Assembly: GCA_030428405.1 (NCBI GenBank)
Contig: JAUIEH010000008.1
Location: 1-20,390, forward strand
From: Alphaproteobacteria bacterium
GTDB taxonomy: Bacteria; Pseudomonadota; Alphaproteobacteria; Caulobacterales; Maricaulaceae
Direction: 5' to 3'
Length of the DNA stretch: 20,390 nt
How positions within the stretch are numbered: position 1 is the first letter of the stretch; the number at the start of each line of letters is the position of its first letter. Positions 1 through 6,697 of the stretch are shown one piece after another. The notes beneath the pieces were generated by a model. The model saw only the letters and a program-made list of their open reading frames with translations, was not told the origin of the DNA and ran no database searches. The position numbers and the translations under genes were made by a program.

Positions 1-524
1 GGCGCGGTGGGCGCGGCCGTCGTTCGGGCGCACGCAATGAGGCTGAGCCGGAAGGCATGCGCGTCGTTGATCCGGAATCGGAAAGCGAAGCGGTGTCCGA
101 GGCGGAGGCCTCTGAGCCCGCCGAGGAGGATGCCCCTGCGCCGGTAGCGGCTGAAGCCGAGACGGCGGAGACCTCCGAGGACGAGACCGCTGCAGCGCCG
201 GTTGAAGAACCGCCCGCGGAAAAACCCAAGAGACGCGCTCGCCCGCGGCGCAGCGCGGCCGCCAAGAAAGCCGCCGAGGACGCAGCGGCGGCTGTGGCCG
301 AACCGGTGCAAGCCGAAGCGGCCCCTGAACCCGCGCCTGAACCCGAGCCTCAGCCGGAACCAGAGCCTGAGCCGGTCGCTGCAGAAGCCGTCGACGAAGT
401 CGAGGATGAGCCGCGCGAACTGGCGCCGGCCGAACCGACGGCGTTCACGTCTGAGCCGGATCCGGATGCCGAAGCGCGCCGCGCGCGCTGGCAGGACCGG
501 TTTAAAACCTGGCTCAACAACTAA
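1..524 (+). CDS. rne: C-terminal tail of a large protein, probably ribonuclease E (partial, 5' end outside window)
   Basis: The frame is already open at the left edge (first full codon at 3) and ends at TAA 522-524, so this is a 3' fragment. It begins with an Arg/Gly-rich stretch (RGGRGRRSGAR) and continues as a long, disordered Glu/Ala/Pro-rich tail. That tail carries a basic patch (KPKRRARPRRSAAAKKA) and Pro-Glu repeats (PEPAPEPEPQPEPEPEP). It closes with an aromatic/basic end, RARWQDRFKTWLNN. No catalytic domain is visible. In alphaproteobacteria RNase E, the endonuclease that scaffolds the RNA degradosome, has an N-terminal catalytic half and this kind of disordered arginine/acidic tail, and it is often coded near an M48 protease. 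The tail style, the basic RNA-binding-like patches and the neighbour support rne. Another protein with a disordered tail, such as an RluB-type pseudouridine synthase or IF-2, cannot be excluded. A strong terminator follows. Confidence 0.5.
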   Translation, partial: RGGRGRRSGARNEAEPEGMRVVDPESESEAVSEAEASEPAEEDAPAPVAAEAETAETSEDETAAAPVEEPPAEKPKRRARPRRSAAAKKAAEDAAAAVAEPVQAEAAPEPAPEPEPQPEPEPEPVAAEAVDEVEDEPRELAPAEPTAFTSEPDPDAEARRARWQDRFKTWLNN

Positions 525-550
525 GCGGAAAACCGCCGGAATTCAGCGAG

Positions 551-582
551 CGCGAGCGTTTCATCAGAAGCGCTCGCGTTTT
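551..582 (+). terminator. Rho-independent terminator after the rne-like gene
   Basis: CGCGAGCG at 551-558 pairs perfectly with CGCTCGCG at 571-578. The stem extends inward by one G-T wobble and two A-T pairs, giving about 11 pairs around the loop CATCAG. TTTT follows at 579-582. It lies 27 bases after the TAA at 522-524, so it should end the upstream transcript and separate it from the M48 protease gene. Confidence 0.8.
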
Positions 583-662
583 CGTGCTGCAAACGGGCGC
601 GCCGCGCCATTGCGCGCGGCCTCGCCTGCGCTAACATCCTGGCGCACGCGGGGGCGGCAAAT

Positions 663-667
663 AGGGA
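663..667 (+). promoter_or_regulatory. Ribosome binding site fixing the M48 protease start
   Basis: AGGGA lies 8 bases before ATG 676. The reading frame is open much further upstream, back to about 202, but only this ATG has a Shine-Dalgarno sequence and is followed directly by a signal peptide. Confidence 0.6.
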
Positions 668-675
668 CCTCTCTG

Positions 676-2040
676 ATGAGGCTGTTTAATCTGCGCGCCG
701 CGCCGTTTTTCGTGGCGATTCTGCTTCTTCCCATTCTCGTCAGCCGCCCGGCGGCGGCGCAAAGCTTCATCCGCGATGCGGAAATCGAGGCGATGCTGCG
801 CGAATTCACTGATCCCGTGCTCGAGGCCGGCGGCCTGCAGCCCGAGGATGTGAGCCTCTATGTCATCAATGACAGCAGCATTAATGCGTTCGTGACCGGC
901 GGTCAGAACATCTTCATGCACACCGGCACGATCATCGAAGCCGAAACGCCCAATCAGCTCATCGCCGTTCTCGCGCACGAGACAGGCCATATCACGGGCG
1001 GCCACCTGGTGCGCCAAAGCGAAGGCATGCGCGCCGCGATGGGGCCTGCAATCTTCGCGATGGCGGCGGGTCTGCTGGCGGCGCTGGCCGGCGAAGGCGG
1101 GGCTGCGGCCGGGCTTTTGTCGAGTTCGCAGCAATTCGCGATGCTGAGCTTCTTTCAGCATACGCAAGCCGCAGAATCCTCCGCCGACGTCGCCGGAACC
1201 AACTATCTAGAGGCCACCGGCCAGTCAGGTCGCGGCATGATCGAGTTCTTCGAGCGTTTCCGGTATCAGGAAGTGCTTTCCGAACATCGCGATCCTTATT
1301 TCCGCACCCACCCGCTCTCCTCAGCGCGGATCGAGGCGCTGCGCGTGCGCGTGGCGGAGATGGAGCATGTCGACGCCGTCGACACGCCCGAACATATCGA
1401 CATGCTCGACCGCGCGCGCGCCAAGATCATCGGCTTCACCGAGCCGCTGCGCGTCACGCTGGTGCGCTATCCCGAAAGCGATGATTCAACGCCGGCGCTT
1501 TATGCGCGCTCGATCGCGCATTTCCGCGCAGGCTCGGTGGCGCAATCGATCGTGGCCGTCGAACAGCTCATCGAGCGCGAGCCCGAAAATCCCTATTTCC
1601 ACGAGCTGCATGGCCAGGTCCTTTATGAGAACGGCCGGGTCGAGGAATCGATTCCGCCTTACGCCCGCGCCGTCGAGCTTGAACCGGACTCGGCGCTGCT
1701 GCGCATCGGTCTGGCCCAATCGATGATCCGCGCCGATGACGATGAATTGCTCGATGAAGCTGACGAGCACATCACCTTCGCGTTGCGCGACGAGCCTGGA
1801 AACACGTGGGCCTGGGCGTTGCGCGCCGAAATCTTTGAGCGCCGCGGCGACACCCCGCGCGCTCAGCTCGCTTCGGCCGAACGCTTTTATCACGTCGACC
1901 CGGCCCGCTCGCGCGCGTTTGCATCCCAGGCGCGTGGCGAATTGCAGCGCGGCAGTCCAGAATGGCATCGCGCCAATGACATCGTTTTGACCATTGACGG
2001 CGCGATGGCCGAAGAAGGCGCGCGCAATCGCGGCGGGTAA
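676..2040 (+). CDS. Secreted M48 family zinc metalloprotease with TPR-like repeats (BepA/YfgC-like)
   Basis: This 454-residue periplasmic metalloprotease probably takes part in outer-membrane protein quality control, as BepA does in E. coli. Residues 1-28 are a signal peptide: MRLFNLR, a hydrophobic core, then RPAAAQS. The zinc site is HETGH at 101-105, with the third ligand Glu167 in AESSAD, followed by the family motif RTHPLSSARI at about 210-219. A Gly/Ala-rich hydrophobic segment (about 121-150) sits between the two zinc motifs. The C-terminal half (about 270-430) has the Ala/Glu/Tyr periodicity of tetratricopeptide repeats, for example the stretch around ENPYFHELHGQVLYENGRVE. The length is close to BepA (about 490). 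The start at 676 was chosen for the RBS and signal peptide. The neighbouring secreted DsbA-like protein fits a shared role in envelope folding and quality control, which is inference. Confidence 0.88.
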   Translation: MRLFNLRAAPFFVAILLLPILVSRPAAAQSFIRDAEIEAMLREFTDPVLEAGGLQPEDVSLYVINDSSINAFVTGGQNIFMHTGTIIEAETPNQLIAVLAHETGHITGGHLVRQSEGMRAAMGPAIFAMAAGLLAALAGEGGAAAGLLSSSQQFAMLSFFQHTQAAESSADVAGTNYLEATGQSGRGMIEFFERFRYQEVLSEHRDPYFRTHPLSSARIEALRVRVAEMEHVDAVDTPEHIDMLDRARAKIIGFTEPLRVTLVRYPESDDSTPALYARSIAHFRAGSVAQSIVAVEQLIEREPENPYFHELHGQVLYENGRVEESIPPYARAVELEPDSALLRIGLAQSMIRADDDELLDEADEHITFALRDEPGNTWAWALRAEIFERRGDTPRAQLASAERFYHVDPARSRAFASQARGELQRGSPEWHRANDIVLTIDGAMAEEGARNRGG

Positions 2041-2123
2041 ATGACGCAAGCGTGACCGCTGAGCCGCGCTGCGCCCTTTCTTCGCCATCCCTTGCTGTCT
2101 AAGTAAGATCAAGACCCCGGCTC

Positions 2124-2146
2124 GGGCCTTCGGCGCGCGCCCTTTT
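2124..2146 (+). terminator. Possible weak terminator between the M48 and DsbA-like genes
   Basis: GGGC at 2124-2127 can pair with GCCC at 2139-2142 around a TTCG-containing loop, and TTTT follows at 2143-2146. The stem is short and asymmetric, so this may be partial termination or chance in GC-rich DNA. The 132-base gap it sits in suggests that the dsbA-like gene has its own promoter. Confidence 0.35.
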
Positions 2147-2162
2147 GTTATCGACGTAGCAT

Positions 2163-2166
2163 GGAG
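2163..2166 (+). promoter_or_regulatory. Ribosome binding site deciding the DsbA-like start
   Basis: GGAG sits 6 bases before ATG 2173 and overlaps the first codons of the alternative ATG at 2161. ATG 2161 has no such element. The shorter form also begins directly with a standard signal peptide, so 2173 is preferred. Confidence 0.55.
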
Positions 2167-2172
2167 CCGCCG

Positions 2173-2931
2173 ATGCGCGCCGTTCTCACCGCCCTGACCC
2201 TTTCGCTCACCTGTTCACTGGCCTTCGCCGGCTCAAGCTCGGCCCAAGCGCTGAGCGAAGAGCAGCGCGCGGAAATTCGCGACATCGTGCGCGATTACAT
2301 CCTCGAAAATCCGAGCATCATCGAAGAAGCGATCGTCGAGCTGGAAGAACAGCGCCGCATTGAGGAAGCCGAAGCGCTGCGCACCGCCATTGCGGAAAAT
2401 CAGGAGCAGATTTTCTCCTCGCCCGCGCATTTTGCGACCGGTCCGGAAGATGCGCCCGTCCGCATCGTCGAGTTCTTCGATTATAATTGCGGCTTCTGCC
2501 GGCGCTCGGCCGATTGGGTGCGCGAGACCATCGAAACCCATGGCGACGACGTCCGCTTCGTGTTCGTGGAATCGCCGATTTTCCTGCAGTCGCGCGAAGG
2601 CTCCGGCGTCGCCGCCCGTGCAGCGCTCGCCGCGCGCAATCAGGACCGTTATCTCGATCTGCATTTCGCGCTGATGGAGTATGACGGCGCCGTCACGCCG
2701 GAAGTGGTCATGTCGATCGCTGAAGAGATCGGCCTCGACATGGAACGTCTGACCGCGGACATGGAGGCTGAAGAACTCCACGCCCAGCTCGACGCCAATC
2801 TCGACGCCGCCGACGCCGTCGGTCTGGAGGGCACGCCCTATTTCATCGTCAATGGCGAGCCGGTGCGCGGCGCGCGCTTCGAACATCTCGACGCCCTCAT
2901 CGAAGAGGGCGCGAACGCAGACGCGGGCTAA
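2173..2931 (+). CDS. Exported DsbA-family thiol:disulfide oxidoreductase (Com1/ScsC-like)
   Basis: This 252-residue exported thioredoxin-fold protein should form or isomerise disulfides in periplasmic proteins. The N-terminus MRAVLTALTLSLTCSLAFA followed by GSSSAQA is a signal peptide. A charged helical segment rich in Glu/Gln (about 28-80) follows, like the N-terminal helix of Com1/ScsC proteins that can mediate oligomerisation. The active site is CGFC at 106-109 in the context FFDYNCGFCRRS. The cis-proline loop is GTPYFIVNG, with Pro at about 222. The stop TAA lies only 16 bases from the convergent thiG stop, so any terminator must be shared or absent. Regulation is not evident. Assignment to the DsbA/Com1 family is firm; the substrates and the redox partner (DsbB or DsbD type) are unknown. 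Confidence 0.88.
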   Translation: MRAVLTALTLSLTCSLAFAGSSSAQALSEEQRAEIRDIVRDYILENPSIIEEAIVELEEQRRIEEAEALRTAIAENQEQIFSSPAHFATGPEDAPVRIVEFFDYNCGFCRRSADWVRETIETHGDDVRFVFVESPIFLQSREGSGVAARAALAARNQDRYLDLHFALMEYDGAVTPEVVMSIAEEIGLDMERLTADMEAEELHAQLDANLDAADAVGLEGTPYFIVNGEPVRGARFEHLDALIEEGANADAG

Positions 2932-2947
2932 GCCCGGCGCGCTGCGT

Positions 2948-3754
2948 TCAGATCAGGCCCGCCAGCGGGCTTGAAGGATCAGCGTAGCGCTTTTTCGGCA
3001 TGCGGCCCGCGAGGTAAGCCTCGCGGCCCGCAATGACCGCATGCTTCATCGCCCGCGCCATGCGCACAGGGTCTTTGGCTTCAGCGATGGCGGTGTTCAT
3101 CAACACCCCGTCGCAGCCAAGCTCCATCGCAACAGCGGCGTCGGACGCCGTGCCGACGCCGGCGTCCACGATCACGGGAACTTCCGTCTGCTCAACAATG
3201 AGGCGGATATTGACCGGGTTCTGAACGCCAAGTCCCGAACCGATCGGCGCGCCCAACGGCATGATGGCGCAGCAGCCGATTTCCTCCAGCCGCTTTGCGT
3301 AGACCGGATCATCCGAGCAATAGACCATCACCTCGAAACCGTCCGAGATCAGCATCTCGGCGGCGCGCAGCGTCTCGGCCATGTCCGGATACAGATGTTT
3401 CGGGTCCGACAGAACCTCAAGCTTCACCAGCGACCAACCGCCCGCCTCGCGCGCCAGGCGCAATGTGCGCACCGCGTCCTCGCCCGTGAAGCATCCCGCA
3501 GTATTCGGAAGAAACAGCGTGCTTGCCGGATCGATATGATCGACCAGGCGCGGCTTTGACGGGTCTGACAGATTGACCCGTCTTATCGCGACGGTGACGA
3601 TTTCCGCGCCGCTCGCTTCGAGGGCGGCGGCGTTTTGTGCGTAATCTGCGTATTTTCCCGTGCCGATGATGAGGCGCGAGGAGAAATCGCGCCCGGCGAT
3701 GGTCAGCGGGTCGCGGTCAGCTGCGGCGACGGGCGCTTGCGTGTCAATCGTCAT
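2948..3754 (-). CDS. thiG: Thiazole synthase ThiG
   Basis: ThiG builds the thiazole phosphate ring of thiamine from 1-deoxy-D-xylulose 5-phosphate, dehydroglycine and the sulfur carried on ThiS thiocarboxylate. The 268-residue product matches the family in length. Visible landmarks are GTGKY at 31-35, NTAGCFTGEDAVR at 84-96, and the Schiff-base lysine Lys111 in LVKLEV. The phosphate-binding loops appear as APIGSG (169-174) and DAGVGTASDAA (197-207). ATG 3754 is chosen because GAGGAG stands 9 bases upstream on the minus strand and conserved sequence starts soon after; the open frame runs further upstream without support. It is the third gene of thiS - DUF1272 - thiG, 46 bases after the DUF1272 stop. 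thiO/thiH, thiE and thiC are not in the window. Confidence 0.95.
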   Translation of the reverse strand: MTIDTQAPVAAADRDPLTIAGRDFSSRLIIGTGKYADYAQNAAALEASGAEIVTVAIRRVNLSDPSKPRLVDHIDPASTLFLPNTAGCFTGEDAVRTLRLAREAGGWSLVKLEVLSDPKHLYPDMAETLRAAEMLISDGFEVMVYCSDDPVYAKRLEEIGCCAIMPLGAPIGSGLGVQNPVNIRLIVEQTEVPVIVDAGVGTASDAAVAMELGCDGVLMNTAIAEAKDPVRMARAMKHAVIAGREAYLAGRMPKKRYADPSSPLAGLI

Positions 3755-3800
3755 AAAGAAGAACTCCTCACTGCAGCGGCGCCATAACGCTTCGAAATCA

Positions 3801-4043
3801 TCAAGCGCAACCCTCGGGCTTGTGCACGCGCTCGCCGCTGGGCGGAAAGCGCTCGAGCAGTCGCGCCGGCCGTATCGGACGCGGGCTGAAGCCGCCGCCG
3901 CAATTCGGGCAAACACCTTTAAGGTGCGTTTCGACGCATTGCGCGCAAAACGTGCATTCGAATGAGCAGATCATCGCATCAGCCGCATCCGGCGGCAGGT
4001 CGCGATCACAGCATTCACAATTTGGCCGGAGCGCCAGCGCCAT
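3801..4043 (-). CDS. DUF1272 domain protein, small cysteine-rich putative zinc-binding protein
   Basis: This 80-residue protein has ten cysteines (positions 9, 11, 12, 26, 30, 33, 36, 45, 48 and 79). It shows the DUF1272 signature: LRPNCECCDRDLPPDA, ICSFECTFCAQC and VCPNCGGG followed by RPIRPA. The closely spaced CxC/CC and CxxC pairs suggest one or two zinc or other metal sites; no enzymatic function is known to me. It starts 2 bases after the thiS stop codon. Its Shine-Dalgarno GGAGG is made from the last glycine codons of thiS, so the two are translationally coupled. Placement between thiS and thiG hints at a link to sulfur transfer or thiazole assembly, but that is inference; DUF1272 genes also occur elsewhere. 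The last residues (about 62-80) look like a variable tail. Confidence 0.85.
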   Translation of the reverse strand: MALALRPNCECCDRDLPPDAADAMICSFECTFCAQCVETHLKGVCPNCGGGFSPRPIRPARLLERFPPSGERVHKPEGCA

Positions 4044-4045
4044 TC

Positions 4046-4258
4046 TCAGCCTCCGCCGACAAATTCAACGATCTCAAGCTTGTCGCCCGTCTGAAGACGC
4101 ACGTCATCCCAGGACGAACGCGGCGCGATTGCGAGATTGCGCTCGACGGCGACTTTCGGCCCGACCACGCCCAATTCCGCCAAAAGCGAAGCAATCGTCG
4201 CCCCGGCGCCGATACGCCGCGCCTCACCGTTGACGACGATCTCCAGCTCAGGGTTCAT
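4046..4258 (-). CDS. thiS: Sulfur carrier protein ThiS
   Basis: ThiS is a 70-residue ubiquitin-like (beta-grasp) sulfur carrier. Its C-terminal Gly-Gly is adenylated (by ThiF/MoeB-type enzymes), converted to a thiocarboxylate, and then donates sulfur to ThiG. The sequence begins MNPELEIVVNGEAR, has the core AVERNLAIAPRSSW, and ends KLEIVEFVGGG, leaving the required C-terminal glycines. ATG 4258 has AAGGAG 7 bases upstream. It is the first gene of a minus-strand operon with DUF1272 and thiG and is divergent from aroQ across 112 bases. I looked for a TPP riboswitch in that gap and saw no CTGAGA-type core. thiF is not in the window. Confidence 0.93.
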   Translation of the reverse strand: MNPELEIVVNGEARRIGAGATIASLLAELGVVGPKVAVERNLAIAPRSSWDDVRLQTGDKLEIVEFVGGG

Positions 4259-4370
4259 TGCACCACTCCTTGGCCTCGCTTACGGCTTGCGCGCGGCGCC
4301 GTTCTTGCGCTTTCTCGACGCTGGGCGGCCTCGCCGGGCGTCTCAACGGCGCAGTCTCATTCGAGCACAC
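4259..4370. promoter_or_regulatory. Divergent intergenic region between thiS and aroQ
   Basis: This 112-base gap must hold the promoters of both the thiS operon (-) and the aroQ-acc operon (+). No confident -35/-10 pair stands out in this GC-rich sequence, and there is no recognisable TPP riboswitch. The only clear element is the thiS Shine-Dalgarno sequence at its left end. Confidence 0.4.
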
Positions 4371-4820
4371 ATGTCCAGACCGATTTACATCCTCAACGGA
4401 CCTAATCTGAACAAGCTCGGCTTGCGCGAACCGGCCATCTATGGAACGGACACGCTCGACGACGTTCGAGCCGGCTGCGCCGAGCGCGCGATGGCGTTCA
4501 ACTACGACATAGAGTTTCGTCAAACCAATAGCGAGGGCGAGCTGATCGACTGGGTGCAGGAAGCAGCCGAGCGCTGCGACGGCCTGGTGATCAACCCCGC
4601 CGGATACGGCCACACCTCCGTGGCGCTGCATGATGCGTTGAAATTGGTCGAGCAACCCGTCATCGAAGTGCACCTGTCCCAGCCGGCCGCGCGCGAGCCG
4701 TTTCGCGCCCGCTCGCTGGTCACGCCGGTCGCCGATGGGGTCGTCAGCGGGCTCGGCCCGCTCAGCTATGTATTGGGCGTGGAGGCCGCGTGCCGGCTCG
4801 CCGCGCAAAGGAGCGCTTAA
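4371..4820 (+). CDS. aroQ: Type II 3-dehydroquinate dehydratase
   Basis: AroQ converts 3-dehydroquinate to 3-dehydroshikimate in the shikimate pathway. The 149-residue product is the usual length for the dodecameric type II enzyme. Motifs seen are ILNGPNLNKLG at 6-16 with REPAIYG (the lid loop and its catalytic Tyr), RQTNSEGELIDWV, LVINPAGYGHTSVAL (the signature containing the catalytic His), and VEVHLS-type IEVHLSQP. In the last, the family often has N or A after the S, then REPFRARS. The Shine-Dalgarno for ATG 4371 is weak (only CGAG close by). An in-frame extension upstream to 4137 would overlap thiS and is rejected. The stop codon overlaps the accB start (TAATG), so this is the first gene of aroQ-accB-accC, a common proteobacterial arrangement. 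Confidence 0.95.
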   Translation: MSRPIYILNGPNLNKLGLREPAIYGTDTLDDVRAGCAERAMAFNYDIEFRQTNSEGELIDWVQEAAERCDGLVINPAGYGHTSVALHDALKLVEQPVIEVHLSQPAAREPFRARSLVTPVADGVVSGLGPLSYVLGVEAACRLAAQRSA

Positions 4821-5338
4821 TGGCGAATACGCCGAAACCCCGCGCCAAACCTGACGCGCTGATCGATTCCGAAGTTGTTCGTGAGCTTGCGCTGATCCTC
4901 AACGAAACCGGCCTCACCGAGATTGAGGTCGAGCGCGGCGATCTACGCATGCGCGTGGCCAAGGAGAGCGAGCCGCGCTACGTGACCGCCGCCGCCTCGC
5001 CGGTCGCAGCGCCGCCGCCGGCCAGCGCGCCGGTCGCCCCGGCGCCGTCCAGCGCGGCTCCGGAAACGCCGGCGCCCTCCAACGCAGCGGACGCGCGCGC
5101 CCATCCCGGCGCCGTGCCCTCGCCGATGGTCGGCACGGTCTATCTCTCGCCAGAACCCGACACGCCGGCCTTCATCGAAGTCGGCGCGAGCGTCAAAGAG
5201 GGCGATCCGTTGCTGCTGATTGAGGCGATGAAGACCTTCAACCCGATCCCGGCGCCGCGCTCTGGCACGGTGGCAGAGATTTTGGTGCAAGACGGCGAAC
5301 CGGTCGAATTCGGCCAGGCGCTCGTCATCCTTTCCTGA
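4820..5338 (+). CDS. accB: Acetyl-CoA carboxylase biotin carboxyl carrier protein AccB
   Basis: AccB carries the covalently bound biotin that shuttles CO2 from biotin carboxylase to the carboxyltransferase in the first committed step of fatty acid synthesis. The 172 residues comprise an N-terminal helical part (about 12-52, IDSEVVRELALILNETGLTEIEVE) and a flexible Ala/Pro/Ser linker (about 56-95). The C-terminal biotinyl domain has the attachment site EAMKT, with biotinylated Lys138. The phrase NPIPAPRSGTV after it is typical for alphaproteobacteria. ATG 4820 overlaps the aroQ stop codon and has AAAGGAG 6 bases upstream, inside the aroQ end, implying translational coupling. accC follows 15 bases later. 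The AccA/AccD carboxyltransferase subunits are not in the window. Confidence 0.96.
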   Translation: MANTPKPRAKPDALIDSEVVRELALILNETGLTEIEVERGDLRMRVAKESEPRYVTAAASPVAAPPPASAPVAPAPSSAAPETPAPSNAADARAHPGAVPSPMVGTVYLSPEPDTPAFIEVGASVKEGDPLLLIEAMKTFNPIPAPRSGTVAEILVQDGEPVEFGQALVILS

Positions 5339-5353
5339 TCCGCAGGACCCGCG

Positions 5354-6697
5354 ATGTTCGAGAAAATCCTGATCGCCAACCGAGGCGAGATCGCGCTGCG
5401 GATTCTGCGCGCTTGTCACGAAATGGGCATTCAGACTGTGGCCGTGCACTCCACCGCCGACAGCCAGGCCAAGCATGTGCGCCTGGCCGATGAAAGCGTG
5501 TGCATCGGACCGCCCGCGGCCAAGGACAGCTATCTCAATGTCCCCGCCATCATCGCCGCCGCCGAGGTCACAGGCGCGCAAGCGATCCATCCGGGCTACG
5601 GCTTTTTGTCGGAAAATGCGCGCTTCGCGGAAATCGTTGAAGCCCATGACCTCGTCTTTATCGGCCCGACGCCGGAACATATCCGCCTGATGGGCGACAA
5701 GATCACGGCCAAGCAGGCGGTCGCCGAGGCCGGCATCCCGGTGGTTCCGGGATCGGACGGCGGCATCGAGGACGACGACGAGGCCGCGCGCATCGCCGCG
5801 GAAATCGGCTTTCCGGTGCTGGTCAAAGCGGCCGCTGGCGGCGGCGGACGCGGCATGAAGGTCGCCCAGACCGCCGGCGATCTGCGCAATGCGCTGTCCA
5901 CGGCGCGCACCGAAGCGCGCGCAGCTTTTGGCGATGACGCCGTCTATATCGAGAAATATCTCGGCCGGCCGCGTCATATCGAAATTCAGGTCGTCGCGGA
6001 CACGCACGGCAATGTCATCCATCTGGGTGAGCGCGACTGTTCCCTGCAGCGCCGCCACCAGAAAGTGCTCGAAGAAGCGCCCTCGCCCGCGCTCACCTCG
6101 AAAGAGCGTAAGGAGATCGGCCAGACCGTCGTCGACGCCATCTCCAAGCTCGGCTATCGCGGCGTCGGCACGATCGAATTTCTGTATGAAGACGGTGAAT
6201 TCTATTTCATCGAGATGAACACGCGCCTGCAGGTCGAACACCCGGTCACCGAAGCGATCACCGGCCTCGATCTCGTCGCAGAGCAGATCCGCATCGCGGA
6301 TGGCGCGAAATTGTCGCTCACCCAGAAAGAGGTGACGTTTGACGGCTGGGCGATTGAATGCCGCATCAACGCCGAAGACCCGCGCACATTCGCGCCCTCG
6401 CCGGGACATATCACCGAATTTCATGCGCCCGGCGGTCTTGGCGTGCGCCTCGATTCCGCGATTTTCGCGGGCTATTCGATCCCGCCCAATTACGACAGCC
6501 TGATCGGCAAGCTCATCGTTCACGCCAAATCGCGCCCTGAAGCGCTGATGCGGCTGCGCCGTTCGCTCGAAGAGCTCGTCATTCACGGCGTCAAGACGAC
6601 GACGCCGTTATTCCTCGACCTCCTGGAATCGGACGATTTTCGCGCTGGCGATTATCATATTCGCTGGCTTGAAGAGTGGCTTGCAGCGCAAGCCTGA
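5354..6697 (+). CDS. accC: Acetyl-CoA carboxylase biotin carboxylase subunit AccC
   Basis: AccC uses ATP and bicarbonate to carboxylate biotin on AccB. The 447-residue length equals the normal bacterial subunit (about 449). In order it has the biotin carboxylase N-terminal domain (FEKILIANRGEIALRI, then HPGYGFLSENA at 79-89), ATP-binding Lys116 and Lys158, and the Gly-rich ATP-grasp loop AAGGGGRGMK (160-169). The metal and catalytic residues Glu275, Glu287, Asn289 and Arg291 lie in TIEF and IEMNTRLQVEHPVTE. A C-terminal domain beginning around WAIECRINAEDP completes it. AGGA precedes ATG 5354 by about 7 bases. It is cotranscribed with accB. The 3' end overlaps the possible GTG start of aat by 22 bases. 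Confidence 0.97.
   Translation: MFEKILIANRGEIALRILRACHEMGIQTVAVHSTADSQAKHVRLADESVCIGPPAAKDSYLNVPAIIAAAEVTGAQAIHPGYGFLSENARFAEIVEAHDLVFIGPTPEHIRLMGDKITAKQAVAEAGIPVVPGSDGGIEDDDEAARIAAEIGFPVLVKAAAGGGGRGMKVAQTAGDLRNALSTARTEARAAFGDDAVYIEKYLGRPRHIEIQVVADTHGNVIHLGERDCSLQRRHQKVLEEAPSPALTSKERKEIGQTVVDAISKLGYRGVGTIEFLYEDGEFYFIEMNTRLQVEHPVTEAITGLDLVAEQIRIADGAKLSLTQKEVTFDGWAIECRINAEDPRTFAPSPGHITEFHAPGGLGVRLDSAIFAGYSIPPNYDSLIGKLIVHAKSRPEALMRLRRSLEELVIHGVKTTTPLFLDLLESDDFRAGDYHIRWLEEWLAAQA

Noticed and set aside
202..675. In-frame upstream extension of the M48 protease to an ATG at 202 (612 residues)
   Set aside because: It would overlap the rne-like tail in another frame, cross the terminator at 551-582 and hide the signal peptide. 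It is an Arg/Pro-rich GC-driven open frame.
2932..2947. Terminator between convergent dsbA-like gene and thiG
   Set aside because: The gap is only 16 bases (GC-rich) and holds no hairpin with a T-tract on either strand.
4259..4370. TPP riboswitch expected ahead of a thiamine operon
   Set aside because: I read the minus strand of the thiS leader for the CTGAGA-type and GG-rich core elements and found none; the space is only 112 bases and shared with aroQ.
4943..6586. Long minus-strand open frame of 547 residues opposite accB/accC
   Set aside because: It is the antisense shadow of two well-identified genes in GC-rich DNA, with no family motif and a composition typical of shadow frames.
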